The notes under the pieces are model-generated. The model was not told the origin of the DNA. It saw only the letters and a list, made by a program, of their open reading frames with translations, and did no database searches. DNA of 64,000 bases from Magnetococcales bacterium. GTDB lineage: Bacteria; Pseudomonadota; Magnetococcia; Magnetococcales; JADFZT01. The stretch lies in the NCBI GenBank assembly GCA_015232395.1, contig JADFZT010000001.1, positions 25,744 to 89,743 of the forward strand. The letters run 5' to 3'. This document shows, one piece after another, positions 25,749 through 34,136 of this stretch (position 1 is its first letter; the number at the start of each line of letters is the position of its first letter). The position numbers were made by a program, and so were the translations under genes.

Positions 25749-26693
25749 ATGGCAAGAAGGAGCGCGTTGGCTTGGCTGGGGATCTGTCTGGCCGGGTGGG
25801 TGATGATGGAAAGCGCTTGGGCGGGGGTTCCCCGGGTGGTGGCTTCCATCAAGCCGATTCATTCGTTGCTGGCAGGGGTGATGGCGGGGGTGGCGGAGCC
25901 GGGATTGCTGCTGACAGGATCAGGTTCGCCCCACGCCTATGCCTTGCGCCCCTCCCAGGCCCAGTTGCTGAGAAAGGCGGATGTGGTGTTTTGGGTGGGG
26001 GAGGAGCTGGAAACCTTTCTGATCAAACCTTTGCAAAGCCTGGGCAGTCACGCCAAAAAAATCCCGCTTCACCAAGTGGATGGCATACAGCTTCTTCAGA
26101 GCCGGGAGGGGGGGCTTTTTGCCTCGAATGATGATCACTCGGACCACGAAGCCCATCCAGGCCACCCCCACGCCAACCAAAACATGCATATCTGGCTGGA
26201 TCCCCAAAACGCCCGGGCGATGATCGCAGCCATGGCCGGGGTGCTGGGGGAGTTGGATCCCCAAAACGCCTCCCGCTATCACCAAAATGCCGCAGCAGGC
26301 ATCACCCAGCTACAGATGCTGGAGCAGGATCTTGGCAACCAGCTGGCCCCGATCCAAAAAAAGCCCTATCTGCTTTTTCACGACGCCTATGCCTATTTTG
26401 AGCATCGGTTTGGGCTCCACCCGGTGGGGGCGCTCTCCATCCATCCCGAGCAAAAACCCAGCGCCAAGCGGATTTATGACATTCGCCAGGGGATTGCCGC
26501 GAGTGGGGCGGAGTGTATTTTTTCCGAACCCCAGTTTGAGCCCGCTCTGGTGGCGACGTTGATCCGGGGAACCGAGGTCAAAAAAGCCACTCTCGATCCC
26601 CTAGGTGCCCAGCTCACTCCGGGCAAAGAGGCCTACACCCAGCTCCTGACCCATCTGGCCAAAAGCCTCACCGACTGTTTGCTGCCCCCCTGA
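25749..26693 (+). CDS. znuA: zinc ABC transporter, periplasmic binding protein
   Basis: The ATG at 25749 has a GGAGAGGGA ribosome site; an upstream TTG at 25728 is less likely. 314 residues with a signal peptide ending near SAWAG. The cluster A-1 pattern is present: VASIKPIHSLLAGVMAG, SGSPHAYALRPSQAQLL (first His ligand), a His/Asp-rich loop (DDHSDHEAHPGHPHA) and NMHIWLDPQNA (second His), and LLFHDAYAYFEHRFGL (third). The His-rich loop is typical for zinc rather than manganese proteins. Expressed from the Zur-box promoter. Confidence 0.93.
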   Translation: MARRSALAWLGICLAGWVMMESAWAGVPRVVASIKPIHSLLAGVMAGVAEPGLLLTGSGSPHAYALRPSQAQLLRKADVVFWVGEELETFLIKPLQSLGSHAKKIPLHQVDGIQLLQSREGGLFASNDDHSDHEAHPGHPHANQNMHIWLDPQNARAMIAAMAGVLGELDPQNASRYHQNAAAGITQLQMLEQDLGNQLAPIQKKPYLLFHDAYAYFEHRFGLHPVGALSIHPEQKPSAKRIYDIRQGIAASGAECIFSEPQFEPALVATLIRGTEVKKATLDPLGAQLTPGKEAYTQLLTHLAKSLTDCLLPP

Positions 26694-26701
26694 CCCCGGC
26701 C

Positions 26702-26955
26702 TATAGTCATTCCAGTTAAAAATGGCCCCATATTTTCTCTGACACGCCATTTCCGGGACAACGACTTTTGCCACAGAGGGCACAGAGAACACAGAGAAAT
26801 CAAAACATTTGAAAAACAGACTGTGCCCCTTTTCAAGTGAGGGTTTCCTGTTGCTTTTCCTCTGTGTTCTCTGTGCCCTCTGTGGCAAACCGTCCTTTTT
26901 TTAATGAGATGACTCTCTTCCGCTAAAACCTTTCAAAAGGTGCCATTCTTAAGTG
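26702..26955. repeat. dispersed repeat with perfect 30-bp inverted arms
   Basis: Starts TATAGTCATTCCAGTTAAAAATGG just after znuA. Perfect inverted arms of 30 bases lie at 26767-26796 and 26860-26889 (TTTGCCACAGAGGGCACAGA and its complement); each arm itself contains three CACAGAG units. A weaker outer pair is at 26712-26728 (CAGTTAAAAATGGCCCC) and 26939-26955. No protein is encoded. The left tip resembles that of the TATAGCC MITE. It may also end znuA and RND transcripts, which converge here. Confidence 0.7.
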
Positions 26956-27003
26956 GCGTGACAAGACAAAACCCGGCTCGATCCATAAAAACCACCGAAG
27001 CCG

Positions 27004-30000
27004 CTACTCCTCGCTGTGCAACGGACCCAAAAGATTGAAATCATCCAAAATACAGTAGACAGCCGGAACCAGAAAAAGAGCGGCCAGGGTGGCGGTCATC
27101 AGGCCGAAGGCCAGGCTCGCCGCCATGGGGATGAGGATCTGGGCTTGCAGGCTTTTTTCCAGGAGCAAAGGGGTCAAACCCGCCACGGTGGTGATGGAGG
27201 TGAGCAAAATGGGGCGGAAGCGGGCGCGACCGGCCTGCTTGGCGGCGATGGGCACCGGCACCCCTTTGGCGCGAGCCTCCCGGATGAAAACCACCAATAA
27301 AATGGAGTCGTTGACCACCACCCCGAAGAGAGAGGCCATACCGACAATGCTGGGCATGGTCAGACTCAAGCCCAGGGCCAGATGCCCGAAAACCATACCG
27401 ATAAGAGCCGTAGGGATCACCAGCATCACGGTCATGGGGGCGACATACCCCCGAAACTGCAGGGCCAGCAAAAGATAGACCCCGATCAATCCCAAAAGCA
27501 CATTGCGAACGATGGCCTGCCCGGTTTTGGCGGACTCCTTGCCTTCCCCTTGCAGATCAAAATGGACTTCCGGATAGCGTTGCAGCAGACCGGGGATAAA
27601 TTCGGCCTGGGCCACCCCCAGCAGTGCCTGGGCGTTGGTGACGGCCCGCTCCACATCCCCCTGGATGGTGACCGCCCGCTGGCCATCCACCCGATGGATG
27701 CGCGCCCACCCCCGCACCTCTTCGATTTCCGCCACCACCGACAGGGGAATCAAGGTGCCCTGGGGGCCGATGATGGTGAGCTGGTCCAGATTTTGTGGAC
27801 CGATTCGATCTTGGGCTTTAAGCCGCAGATTGACCTCATAGCTCTCCGGACCCACCTGGAATTCATCCACCCGAACCCCTTGAAACGCCCCACGCACCTG
27901 ATCCGCCACCTCTTTGGCATCCAGGCCCAGCACCCCGGCTCCGGGTTTGAGGTGGAGACGATATTCCCGCTTGCTGGGACGCAGGTCATCATCCAGATCC
28001 AACACCCCCGCATAGCCGTTCAGCCAGAGTTGCAGCTCATTGGAGGCGGCTTTGAGGCGCTCCAGATCATATCCCATCAGCCGCAGATCAATGGCGCGCC
28101 CCCCCGGACCCAGTGTGGGTTTGGCAAATTTGATGGAGATCACATCCGCCAAAGCCCCGGTCTCCTCCCGCCAAGCTTGACGAAACTGCTCCAAGGGCGT
28201 ACCCCGCACCTCGGCACTGAGCAGATCCACCATCACCCGTGCTACGTGGGGGCCATTCTCATAAGCGTCCGGGTTTTGACCGTAGACCACCATTAAATTG
28301 GTCACCAGATCCTGGCCATCCGGTTGCTGGGGTTTCAGCCGCTGGTTGATCTCCCGGGCGGCTTGGGTGAGTTTTGCCACCACCGCCTCGGTGCGCGCCA
28401 GTGGCGTGCCTTGGGGCAGTAAAATCCGCGCCTCCAGCTGATCGCCGTCCAGCTCCGGAAAGCCGACAAATTTGATCCACCCCCCGGCAGGCACGGCGAT
28501 GGCGAACATCATCAACATGAAGATGATCCCCAAGGTGAAATAGCGATGGTGCACAGCCCGATCCAGCCAGGGTCCGAAACCATTTTCCCGCAGGCGATCA
28601 AAGAGCGCTTCGAAGGTGCGCCGGAAGCGGGAAGGGGTGGTGTCGTTATCCGAAAGAGCGTGACCCAAATGGTTGGGCAGGACCAAAAAGGCCTCCAGCA
28701 GGCTCACCGAAATCACCACAATCAGCACGATGGGCATAATGCGCAGCACCTGCCCCATCTGCCCGGTAATGAAAGCCAGGGAGCCAAAAACCAGCAGGGT
28801 GGTGGCAAAAGAGGAGAGAATCCCCGGCAAAACCTGTTTGACCCCGTCGATGGCGGCTTGCATGGGGCGCAGGCCCGCATCCAGCTTGGCGGCGACATTT
28901 TCTGCGATGACAATGGCATCGTCCATCAGCAGGCCAATGCCGATCAGCAACCCCACCATCGAAATCATGTTGATGGTGACCCCAATCAAAGGCAACACGA
29001 ACAAAGCGCCCAGAAAGGAGACCGGCAAGCCCATGCTGACCCAAAAGCTGTAGCGAAAATTAAAAAAGAGCCAGAGCATGCCAAAGACCAAGATCAACCC
29101 CTGGCCGCCGTTGCGCATCAACATATCCAGACGACTCTGCACCACCGAGGCTCTATCCTGGGTGAGGGTGAGCTGGATCCCCTTGGGGGCGCGGAGGCGT
29201 TCAGCCTCGACAAAATTTTGCACGCTCGCCAAAACATTCAAAATATCCTGGGAGCGGGTTTTGGCGATTTCCAACAGGGCGGCCCGTTGACCGTTAAACA
29301 CAATTTTTTCTTCGTCCCGGTCAAAACGGTCGGATATTTCCGCAATTTCGCCCAGGGGAATGGCCGCACCCCGCTCCCCGGAGATCACCAGCAGATCCTG
29401 AAAGCGCTCGACGCTCTTGCGCTGGTCATCAAAACGCAGCAGGGCATCCTCCGCCCCCCCCTCCAGGCGTCCGGCGGGGCTGCCGACGCTGTGGCGGCCT
29501 ACGGCGTTGGCGATATCGGTGGTGGAGAGTCCATATTGGCGAAGCCGCCAGGCAGGCACCTCAATGCGTATGTGATGATCGGAAAAGCCGCTCACCGTCA
29601 CCTTGGCGACATCCTTGAGGGCAACGAGCTGGTCTTTGAGATGTTCCGCATAGATTTTCAGGGCCACTGGATCCCCGGGACCGGTCACTGCCACCGAAAT
29701 CACCGGCTCCGTACGGCCCAACTCAGTCACCACCGGGGGTTCGACCAGGTCGGGAAAATCATCGATGGCGTCCACCTCTGATTTGACATCATCGAGAAAG
29801 CGCATCATATCCGCCCCTTCCTCCATGATGGCCGTGGCAGTAGCCACCCCTTCCCGGGCGTCACAGCGCATTTCATCCAGGTTGGTGATCCCTTCCAGGG
29901 CTTCTTCCAGACGGCGACAAACGGCATCCTCCACCTCTTCCGCCGTGGCCCCCTTATAGAGAAGGCGCACCTCCACCTTGTCGTTTTGAATCTCAGGGAA

Positions 30001-30102
30001 CGTCTCCCGCTGAAGACCCGGCAGGGCGACCAGGCCCAGGATCATGATGGCCGCCATGAGCAGATTGGCGGCGGTTTGATGGCGAGCGCACCAGGCGATC
30101 AT
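27004..30102 (-). CDS. RND efflux transporter, inner-membrane pump
   Basis: 1032 residues, AcrB/MexB superfamily, with the twelve-helix duplicated layout. Helix 1 is LLMAAIMILGLVALPG; the proton-relay helix 4 has both acidic residues in GIGLLMDDAIVIAENV; helix 10 has GVVVNDSILLVVF, where the AcrB Lys is replaced. Large periplasmic porter domains lie at ~35-330 and ~560-860. It should expel drugs or other hydrophobic compounds together with its adaptor, encoded immediately upstream (4-nt overlap). No outer-membrane TolC partner is in the window. Substrate unknown. Confidence 0.9.
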   Translation of the reverse strand: MIAWCARHQTAANLLMAAIMILGLVALPGLQRETFPEIQNDKVEVRLLYKGATAEEVEDAVCRRLEEALEGITNLDEMRCDAREGVATATAIMEEGADMMRFLDDVKSEVDAIDDFPDLVEPPVVTELGRTEPVISVAVTGPGDPVALKIYAEHLKDQLVALKDVAKVTVSGFSDHHIRIEVPAWRLRQYGLSTTDIANAVGRHSVGSPAGRLEGGAEDALLRFDDQRKSVERFQDLLVISGERGAAIPLGEIAEISDRFDRDEEKIVFNGQRAALLEIAKTRSQDILNVLASVQNFVEAERLRAPKGIQLTLTQDRASVVQSRLDMLMRNGGQGLILVFGMLWLFFNFRYSFWVSMGLPVSFLGALFVLPLIGVTINMISMVGLLIGIGLLMDDAIVIAENVAAKLDAGLRPMQAAIDGVKQVLPGILSSFATTLLVFGSLAFITGQMGQVLRIMPIVLIVVISVSLLEAFLVLPNHLGHALSDNDTTPSRFRRTFEALFDRLRENGFGPWLDRAVHHRYFTLGIIFMLMMFAIAVPAGGWIKFVGFPELDGDQLEARILLPQGTPLARTEAVVAKLTQAAREINQRLKPQQPDGQDLVTNLMVVYGQNPDAYENGPHVARVMVDLLSAEVRGTPLEQFRQAWREETGALADVISIKFAKPTLGPGGRAIDLRLMGYDLERLKAASNELQLWLNGYAGVLDLDDDLRPSKREYRLHLKPGAGVLGLDAKEVADQVRGAFQGVRVDEFQVGPESYEVNLRLKAQDRIGPQNLDQLTIIGPQGTLIPLSVVAEIEEVRGWARIHRVDGQRAVTIQGDVERAVTNAQALLGVAQAEFIPGLLQRYPEVHFDLQGEGKESAKTGQAIVRNVLLGLIGVYLLLALQFRGYVAPMTVMLVIPTALIGMVFGHLALGLSLTMPSIVGMASLFGVVVNDSILLVVFIREARAKGVPVPIAAKQAGRARFRPILLTSITTVAGLTPLLLEKSLQAQILIPMAASLAFGLMTATLAALFLVPAVYCILDDFNLLGPLHSEE

Positions 30103-31424
30103 AATGCCCCTCCCGCAGCCGACAGCATCTGGGCGGTCAGTTCCAAATCCACTTGGGGCTGAAGCAGCATCCCCTCCACAGCCGGAACCAGATCGGAGAC
30201 CACCACCCGTTCACCCGGTTGCAGACCGTCATCGATCACACTGAGGGAGCCTTGGTTAAAAAGCACCGTTACCGGGCGTCGCCGCAACCGCTCTTCCCCA
30301 TCCACCACATGAAGCGCCCCACCACGCACCGTGCTCCGGGGAACCACCAGTCGTTGCGCCTGGACACGCCCCCTTAGCACCACCTGCACAAACATGCCCT
30401 TGGTCAGGGGTGGGCGATAGCCGGGTTTGATTTTGTCGAACGGTTTATCCACCGCCACCACCACCCCCATGGTGCGGGTCTGGGGATCCACATCATCGCT
30501 GAAGCGGATAAATTCGGCCTCCCATTGGGCCACATGCTCCCCCATATCCAAACGCACCAAGGGCTTGAATCCGGCCATTTGCGGCAGTTTTGCCGCCAGC
30601 TGGGTGACACCGACCTTGATATCGGGATGACCTATAAAAAGACGGCGCAGAGAAGACAGGGAAACCTGGGCCTTAATCTCCACCCGATCCACCGCATCCC
30701 CTTCAAAGAGGGTTTGGCCATTGGCGACGGACTGATCCATCTCAAAATTCATGTTGGCCACCCGCATGTTGAAGGGGGCCCGAATCACCGTATGGGCCAG
30801 ATCTCTCTCCACCCGATCGGATTGGGCCTGGAGCACCTGCCTTTGGGTGGGGATGAGGGCCAAGGTGTTTTTTAAATTTTGAATGGCGGTGCGGCTGCCC
30901 AGCATGGCCCGTTCAGCTTCATCGGCCTGCCTTTGGGAGGCGGTTCCCTGCTTGACCAACTTGCGTTTGCGCTGCAACTCCTTTTCAGAGAGGCTCAGGT
31001 TGCGGGCTTCGATGGCGAGGGAGGCTTTGGCATTTTTTTCCTGTACAGCCAGCGCCGTCAGCTCTGCTTTGGCCTGGGCCATGGCCAGTTCATAATCCAC
31101 TGGATCGATACGCACCAGCAGGGCCCCTTCCGGGATGATCTCCCCATCCCGCAGTTGGGGATGGATCTCCACCACCCGACCGGCTACCTGGGTCACCGCC
31201 GACCAAACCCGGGCGGGCTCCACCGGCCCATACCCTTCAGCCGTCGGCGTCAAATCCAGTTGCGGCACTTCAATCACCCGCACCACCCGGGTGGGCTCCC
31301 CCCGTTCTATTTTGGCTGGCGGTTGCTTATGGCTCACCGACCACATCAGCACCAAAGCCCCTATCATAAGGGGAGGCAATATCCAAAGAGCACGCCAACG
31401 GGAGGGTTTGTCAGGAGTGGTCAT
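30099..31424 (-). CDS. RND efflux adaptor (membrane fusion protein)
   Basis: 441 residues. An N-terminal hydrophobic segment (LWILPPLMIGALVLMWSVS) anchors it to the inner membrane. The lipoyl-like half motif (VVEIHPQLRDGEIIPEGALL) precedes a helical hairpin of ~90 residues (AKAELTALAVQEKNAKASLA onward), and then come the second lipoyl half and beta-barrel domain. It links the inner-membrane pump to an outer-membrane channel. ATG overlaps the stop of the TetR gene; its stop overlaps the start of the pump gene. Confidence 0.88.
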   Translation of the reverse strand: MTTPDKPSRWRALWILPPLMIGALVLMWSVSHKQPPAKIERGEPTRVVRVIEVPQLDLTPTAEGYGPVEPARVWSAVTQVAGRVVEIHPQLRDGEIIPEGALLVRIDPVDYELAMAQAKAELTALAVQEKNAKASLAIEARNLSLSEKELQRKRKLVKQGTASQRQADEAERAMLGSRTAIQNLKNTLALIPTQRQVLQAQSDRVERDLAHTVIRAPFNMRVANMNFEMDQSVANGQTLFEGDAVDRVEIKAQVSLSSLRRLFIGHPDIKVGVTQLAAKLPQMAGFKPLVRLDMGEHVAQWEAEFIRFSDDVDPQTRTMGVVVAVDKPFDKIKPGYRPPLTKGMFVQVVLRGRVQAQRLVVPRSTVRGGALHVVDGEERLRRRPVTVLFNQGSLSVIDDGLQPGERVVVSDLVPAVEGMLLQPQVDLELTAQMLSAAGGAL

Positions 31425-32167
31425 GGGGCCGCTTTCTTTTGAGGGGGTTGCTCCAGAGGGACTTGATCCAGATCGGGATAGTCCAGAGCATGGTTGGCCA
31501 GAGTGGCCACAAGCCGGGTGATCTCAGCGATATCCCGGGTGTTGTAGCTGCTTTGATTCAAACACCGCAGCAGGGTGGCCCGGGCGGAGCGAAAGGCAAT
31601 CACCTGCCCCAGCAGCGCATGGCTGACCAGATACGCCTCCCGGTGATGGCTGGTAGGGAGCCCCCGAATCAGCACCACCAGCTGGGTGAGGGTGGTGTGC
31701 ATGGGCTCAAGCAGCCGGGTGTAGAGAATATCGAAGGCTTGTGTGGGGTGGTTTTGCTCCCGAAAGATAAAGCCCGGGGCATCCTCTCCCAGTTCACTGG
31801 TCAGGATACTTTCGGCAAATCCCTGGAGCAGCTTTTGCAGCAGTTGGCGACAACGAACCGGATCAGCTGCTCCCGGGGCCATCTCTTTGATCTCGGCCTG
31901 AATCTGGGCCATGGGCTCCCGGTGAGAGGCGTGGAGTTTTTCCGCCAGATAGGCCGCAGTGGCCAGATAGAGCCCGTGTTTGCCGCCAAAATGATAGGAG
32001 ATGGCGGAAATATTGGCTCCGGCCCTCTCTACAATCTGCCGGGTGCTGACCCCATCATAATCCCGATGCCCAAAGGCTTTTAAGGCAGCCTGCAAGACTC
32101 TTTCCCGAGTCTTGGTGGAGGGGGCAGTCACCTTTTGGCTGGTCTGGGATGGCTCTTTTGGATGCAT
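31421..32167 (-). CDS. TetR family regulator (CecR/YbiH-like)
   Basis: 248 residues from the ATG at 32167; the frame is open to 32221. Helix-turn-helix: GVSTRQIVERAGANISAISY, with HFGGKHGLYLA following. The long C-terminus matches the CecR/DUF1956 type ligand domain (AEKLHASHREPMAQIQAEI, HPTQAFDILYTRLLEPMHTT). CecR of E. coli controls export genes, and here the gene is first in an operon with adaptor and RND pump, all joined by 4-nt overlaps. It most likely represses its own operon through the palindrome at 32237. Confidence 0.85.
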   Translation of the reverse strand: MHPKEPSQTSQKVTAPSTKTRERVLQAALKAFGHRDYDGVSTRQIVERAGANISAISYHFGGKHGLYLATAAYLAEKLHASHREPMAQIQAEIKEMAPGAADPVRCRQLLQKLLQGFAESILTSELGEDAPGFIFREQNHPTQAFDILYTRLLEPMHTTLTQLVVLIRGLPTSHHREAYLVSHALLGQVIAFRSARATLLRCLNQSSYNTRDIAEITRLVATLANHALDYPDLDQVPLEQPPQKKAAP

Positions 32168-32236
32168 GGATTGGTCTGGGCCCGAGGCTCTCCAGTGAAT
32201 GTTGAGGGGGGAAAGTATCACATCGTCGGGATTAGT

Positions 32237-32248
32237 TCAAACGTTTGA
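32237..32248. promoter_or_regulatory. candidate TetR-family operator
   Basis: TCAAACGTTTGA is a perfect 12-base palindrome about 70 bases upstream of the TetR-gene ATG, in an AT-rich stretch (TTAGTTCAAACGTTTGATTT). TetR proteins bind such short symmetric sites near their own promoter. Assignment rests on position and symmetry only. Confidence 0.5.
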
Positions 32249-32639
32249 TTTAATTCTGATGGTCCGAGATCAAGTCATTACCTCTGAAAACAGCTCACAC
32301 CCTCTCACTCCTGGGACGACAGCAATCCAAATCTCGAATCAAGGCGTTGCTCTCAACCCCTTTCAACCCCTGATCCGTGATCCCACCCGGCAACCTCATC
32401 GCTCTTTTTTGGAGCGGAGGCCAGGTCGAATATGGCAACGGGCTTCAACAAATAGTCCCGGCAACCCATTTCAGCAGCTATTTCTTCTGTTATCTTTAAA
32501 TTGAAGCCCCCACCAAATGATTGGACCCCGAAGGGGTGCCAAATCACCCCAGAGTAGCCATCCAAACGATCAAGGCTCACCACGAAGCCGCTTTGGGCAG
32601 AGCAAGACCTTTCAGCAGGATGCTTGGATAATTTAAAAT
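32249..32639. other. gene-free region between TetR operon and MFS gene
   Basis: About 390 bases. The only open frame (minus strand, 32353-32655) has no ribosome site and overlaps the start of the MFS gene. Its one recognisable stretch is a possible receiver-domain remnant at 32395-32496, listed separately. A short hairpin, ACCCCGAAGGGGT, lies at 32526-32538. Promoters for the flanking genes should lie here but I cannot place them. Confidence 0.5.
32395..32496 (-). pseudogene. possible remnant of a response-regulator receiver domain
   Basis: Translation of this stretch reads TEEIAAEMGCRDYLLKPVAI followed by FDLASAPKKSDE. It resembles the end of a receiver domain, where a DYLLKP element carries the conserved Lys-Pro pair. 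Upstream residues do not continue the domain. Only ~34 residues are similar, so this is either a decayed fragment or chance. Confidence 0.25.
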
Positions 32640-33830
32640 ATGACTGAAAATTCAATACTTGGCGGCCTGAAAAGCCGGGAGGGTCTGCTGATCCTCATGA
32701 CCACGGCCTTTTACGTGGCCTTTCAGACCTGGATGACGCTGCTCAATAATTTTGCCGTTGAGGGGGCCGCTTTTTCCGGTAAGGAGATCGGCATACTCCA
32801 GAGCCTGCGGGAGATTCCCGGATTTTTGGCTTTTGGTGTGGTGTTTCTGCTGATCTTTGTCAAAGAGCAGTCCCTGGCTTTCATCTCCCTGATTCTCCTG
32901 GGGCTGGGAACCGCCCTGACCGGATTTTTTCCGTCAAAGATGGGACTCTATCTGACCACCCTCCTCATGTCAGTGGGGTTTCACTATTTTGAGACCGTGC
33001 GCCAATCCCTGGCCCTGCAATGGATCCACAAGGACCGGACTCCCCAGGTGTTGGGAAAGATCATCGCTGTGGGCTCCAGAACCGCTCTGCTGGCCCTGGG
33101 AGCGATCTATCTGGCCGTGGATATCGGAGGCCTGGAGCTGAAATGGATCTATCTTCTGGGGGGGGGCTTTACCGTGCTCACGGGTATAGTGGCCGCCTTC
33201 CTCTATCCCACCTATCCCGAGGGGGTCTCTCAGCACAAGCATCTGGTCTTCAGGGGGCGCTACTGGCTCTATTACGCTCTCACCTTCATGTCTGGAGCCC
33301 GACGACAAATTTTTGTGGTGTTCGCAGGCTTTTTGATGGTGGAAAAATTTCACTATTCGGTAGCGGATATCGCCCTTTTATTTATCGCCAATCAGGCCAT
33401 CAACATGCTCCTGGCTCACCGTATCGGCCAGTTGATCGGTCGGTGGGGGGAACGACGCTCCATGATACTGGAATATCTGGGGCTGATCGGCATTTTTCTC
33501 TCCTATGCCGTGGTGGAAACCGCCTGGATCGCAGCGGCGCTTTTTATCGTCGATCACCTGTTTTTTGCCATGGCCATCGCCCACAAAACCTATTTTCAAA
33601 AGATTGCCGACCCGGCAGACATCGCCTCCACCGCCGGAGTGGCCTTTTCCATCAACCATGTGGCCGCAGTATTCATCCCGGTGGTGTTCGGTCTGCTGTG
33701 GTTGATGGCGCCTGCCCTGGTCTTTTTGGCCGGGGCTGGGCTGGCGACGCTTTCCCTGGGATTGGCCTTTTTGGTTCCCTCTGATCCAGCCCCGGGACGG
33801 GAGCACCTCGCCCTCTTCTCCCCGCGATAA
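32640..33830 (+). CDS. MFS transporter
   Basis: 396 residues with about 12 hydrophobic segments: GLLILMTTAFYVAFQTWMTL first, and a central basic loop (YPEGVSQHKHLVFRGRYW) separating the halves. No sugar-porter or drug-porter signature is obvious, so the substrate is open. No good ribosome site is seen; AGGATG lies 19 bases upstream of the ATG. Next to the RND operon but on the opposite strand, and upstream of the TonB cluster with a ~300-base gap, so it is probably transcribed alone. Confidence 0.78.
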   Translation: MTENSILGGLKSREGLLILMTTAFYVAFQTWMTLLNNFAVEGAAFSGKEIGILQSLREIPGFLAFGVVFLLIFVKEQSLAFISLILLGLGTALTGFFPSKMGLYLTTLLMSVGFHYFETVRQSLALQWIHKDRTPQVLGKIIAVGSRTALLALGAIYLAVDIGGLELKWIYLLGGGFTVLTGIVAAFLYPTYPEGVSQHKHLVFRGRYWLYYALTFMSGARRQIFVVFAGFLMVEKFHYSVADIALLFIANQAINMLLAHRIGQLIGRWGERRSMILEYLGLIGIFLSYAVVETAWIAAALFIVDHLFFAMAIAHKTYFQKIADPADIASTAGVAFSINHVAAVFIPVVFGLLWLMAPALVFLAGAGLATLSLGLAFLVPSDPAPGREHLALFSPR

Positions 33831-34136
33831 AATCCAACAAACCACGCCAATCCACCCCTTGATGCCATCACCATAAACCGATCCCGTTTGGCTCCCAACC
33901 AGGAAACGTTTGGGGTTTGATCCGGCTCAATGGGATCCTCCCAACCCCTTTTTGCTGCATATCACCCAATCGGGTAGGGCAAATCCCCCGATTTACCCCC
34001 TCTTCGTCTTGCTGAATAAACTTAACATTCTGTTAATCAAGATATTTTATGAATGGCCCAACGGTTGCTGTTTAGAGCCTCCATGGTCACGGGGTGCCCC
34101 AAATTGGGCCTGCGCCTCCCATCAAGGAGACAATCG
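33831..34136. other. leader region upstream of the TonB-dependent receptor
   Basis: About 300 bases. An earlier ATG at 34053 is in frame with the receptor but would add an uncharged, Arg-rich leader before the signal peptide, so I read it as untranslated. The region contains an AT-rich part at 34010-34050 with a perfect inverted repeat (next entry), likely the promoter. No riboswitch motif is recognised. Confidence 0.5.
34022..34036. promoter_or_regulatory. palindromic operator candidate, TTAACA-N3-TGTTAA
   Basis: TTAACATTCTGTTAA is a perfect 6-3-6 inverted repeat ~100 bases before the chosen start of the TonB-dependent receptor. A related site (TTAACAGACTGTAAC) lies at 15144-15158 upstream of the cytochrome gene. 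It does not fit the Fur 19-mer. The bound regulator is unknown. Confidence 0.4.

Noticed and set aside
28546-29781. 411-residue open frame opposite the RND pump
   Set aside because: Low-complexity Gln/His/Gly-rich translation with no domain and no ribosome site; it mirrors the RND coding frame.
33831-34136. cobalamin or metal riboswitch upstream of the TonB receptor
   Set aside because: No conserved riboswitch core is seen; only a short palindrome and an AT-rich promoter-like part.
34053-34136. ATG at 34053 as receptor start
   Set aside because: It would put 28 Arg-rich residues in front of a good signal peptide, and has no ribosome site, while TTG 34137 has AAGGAG at ideal distance.
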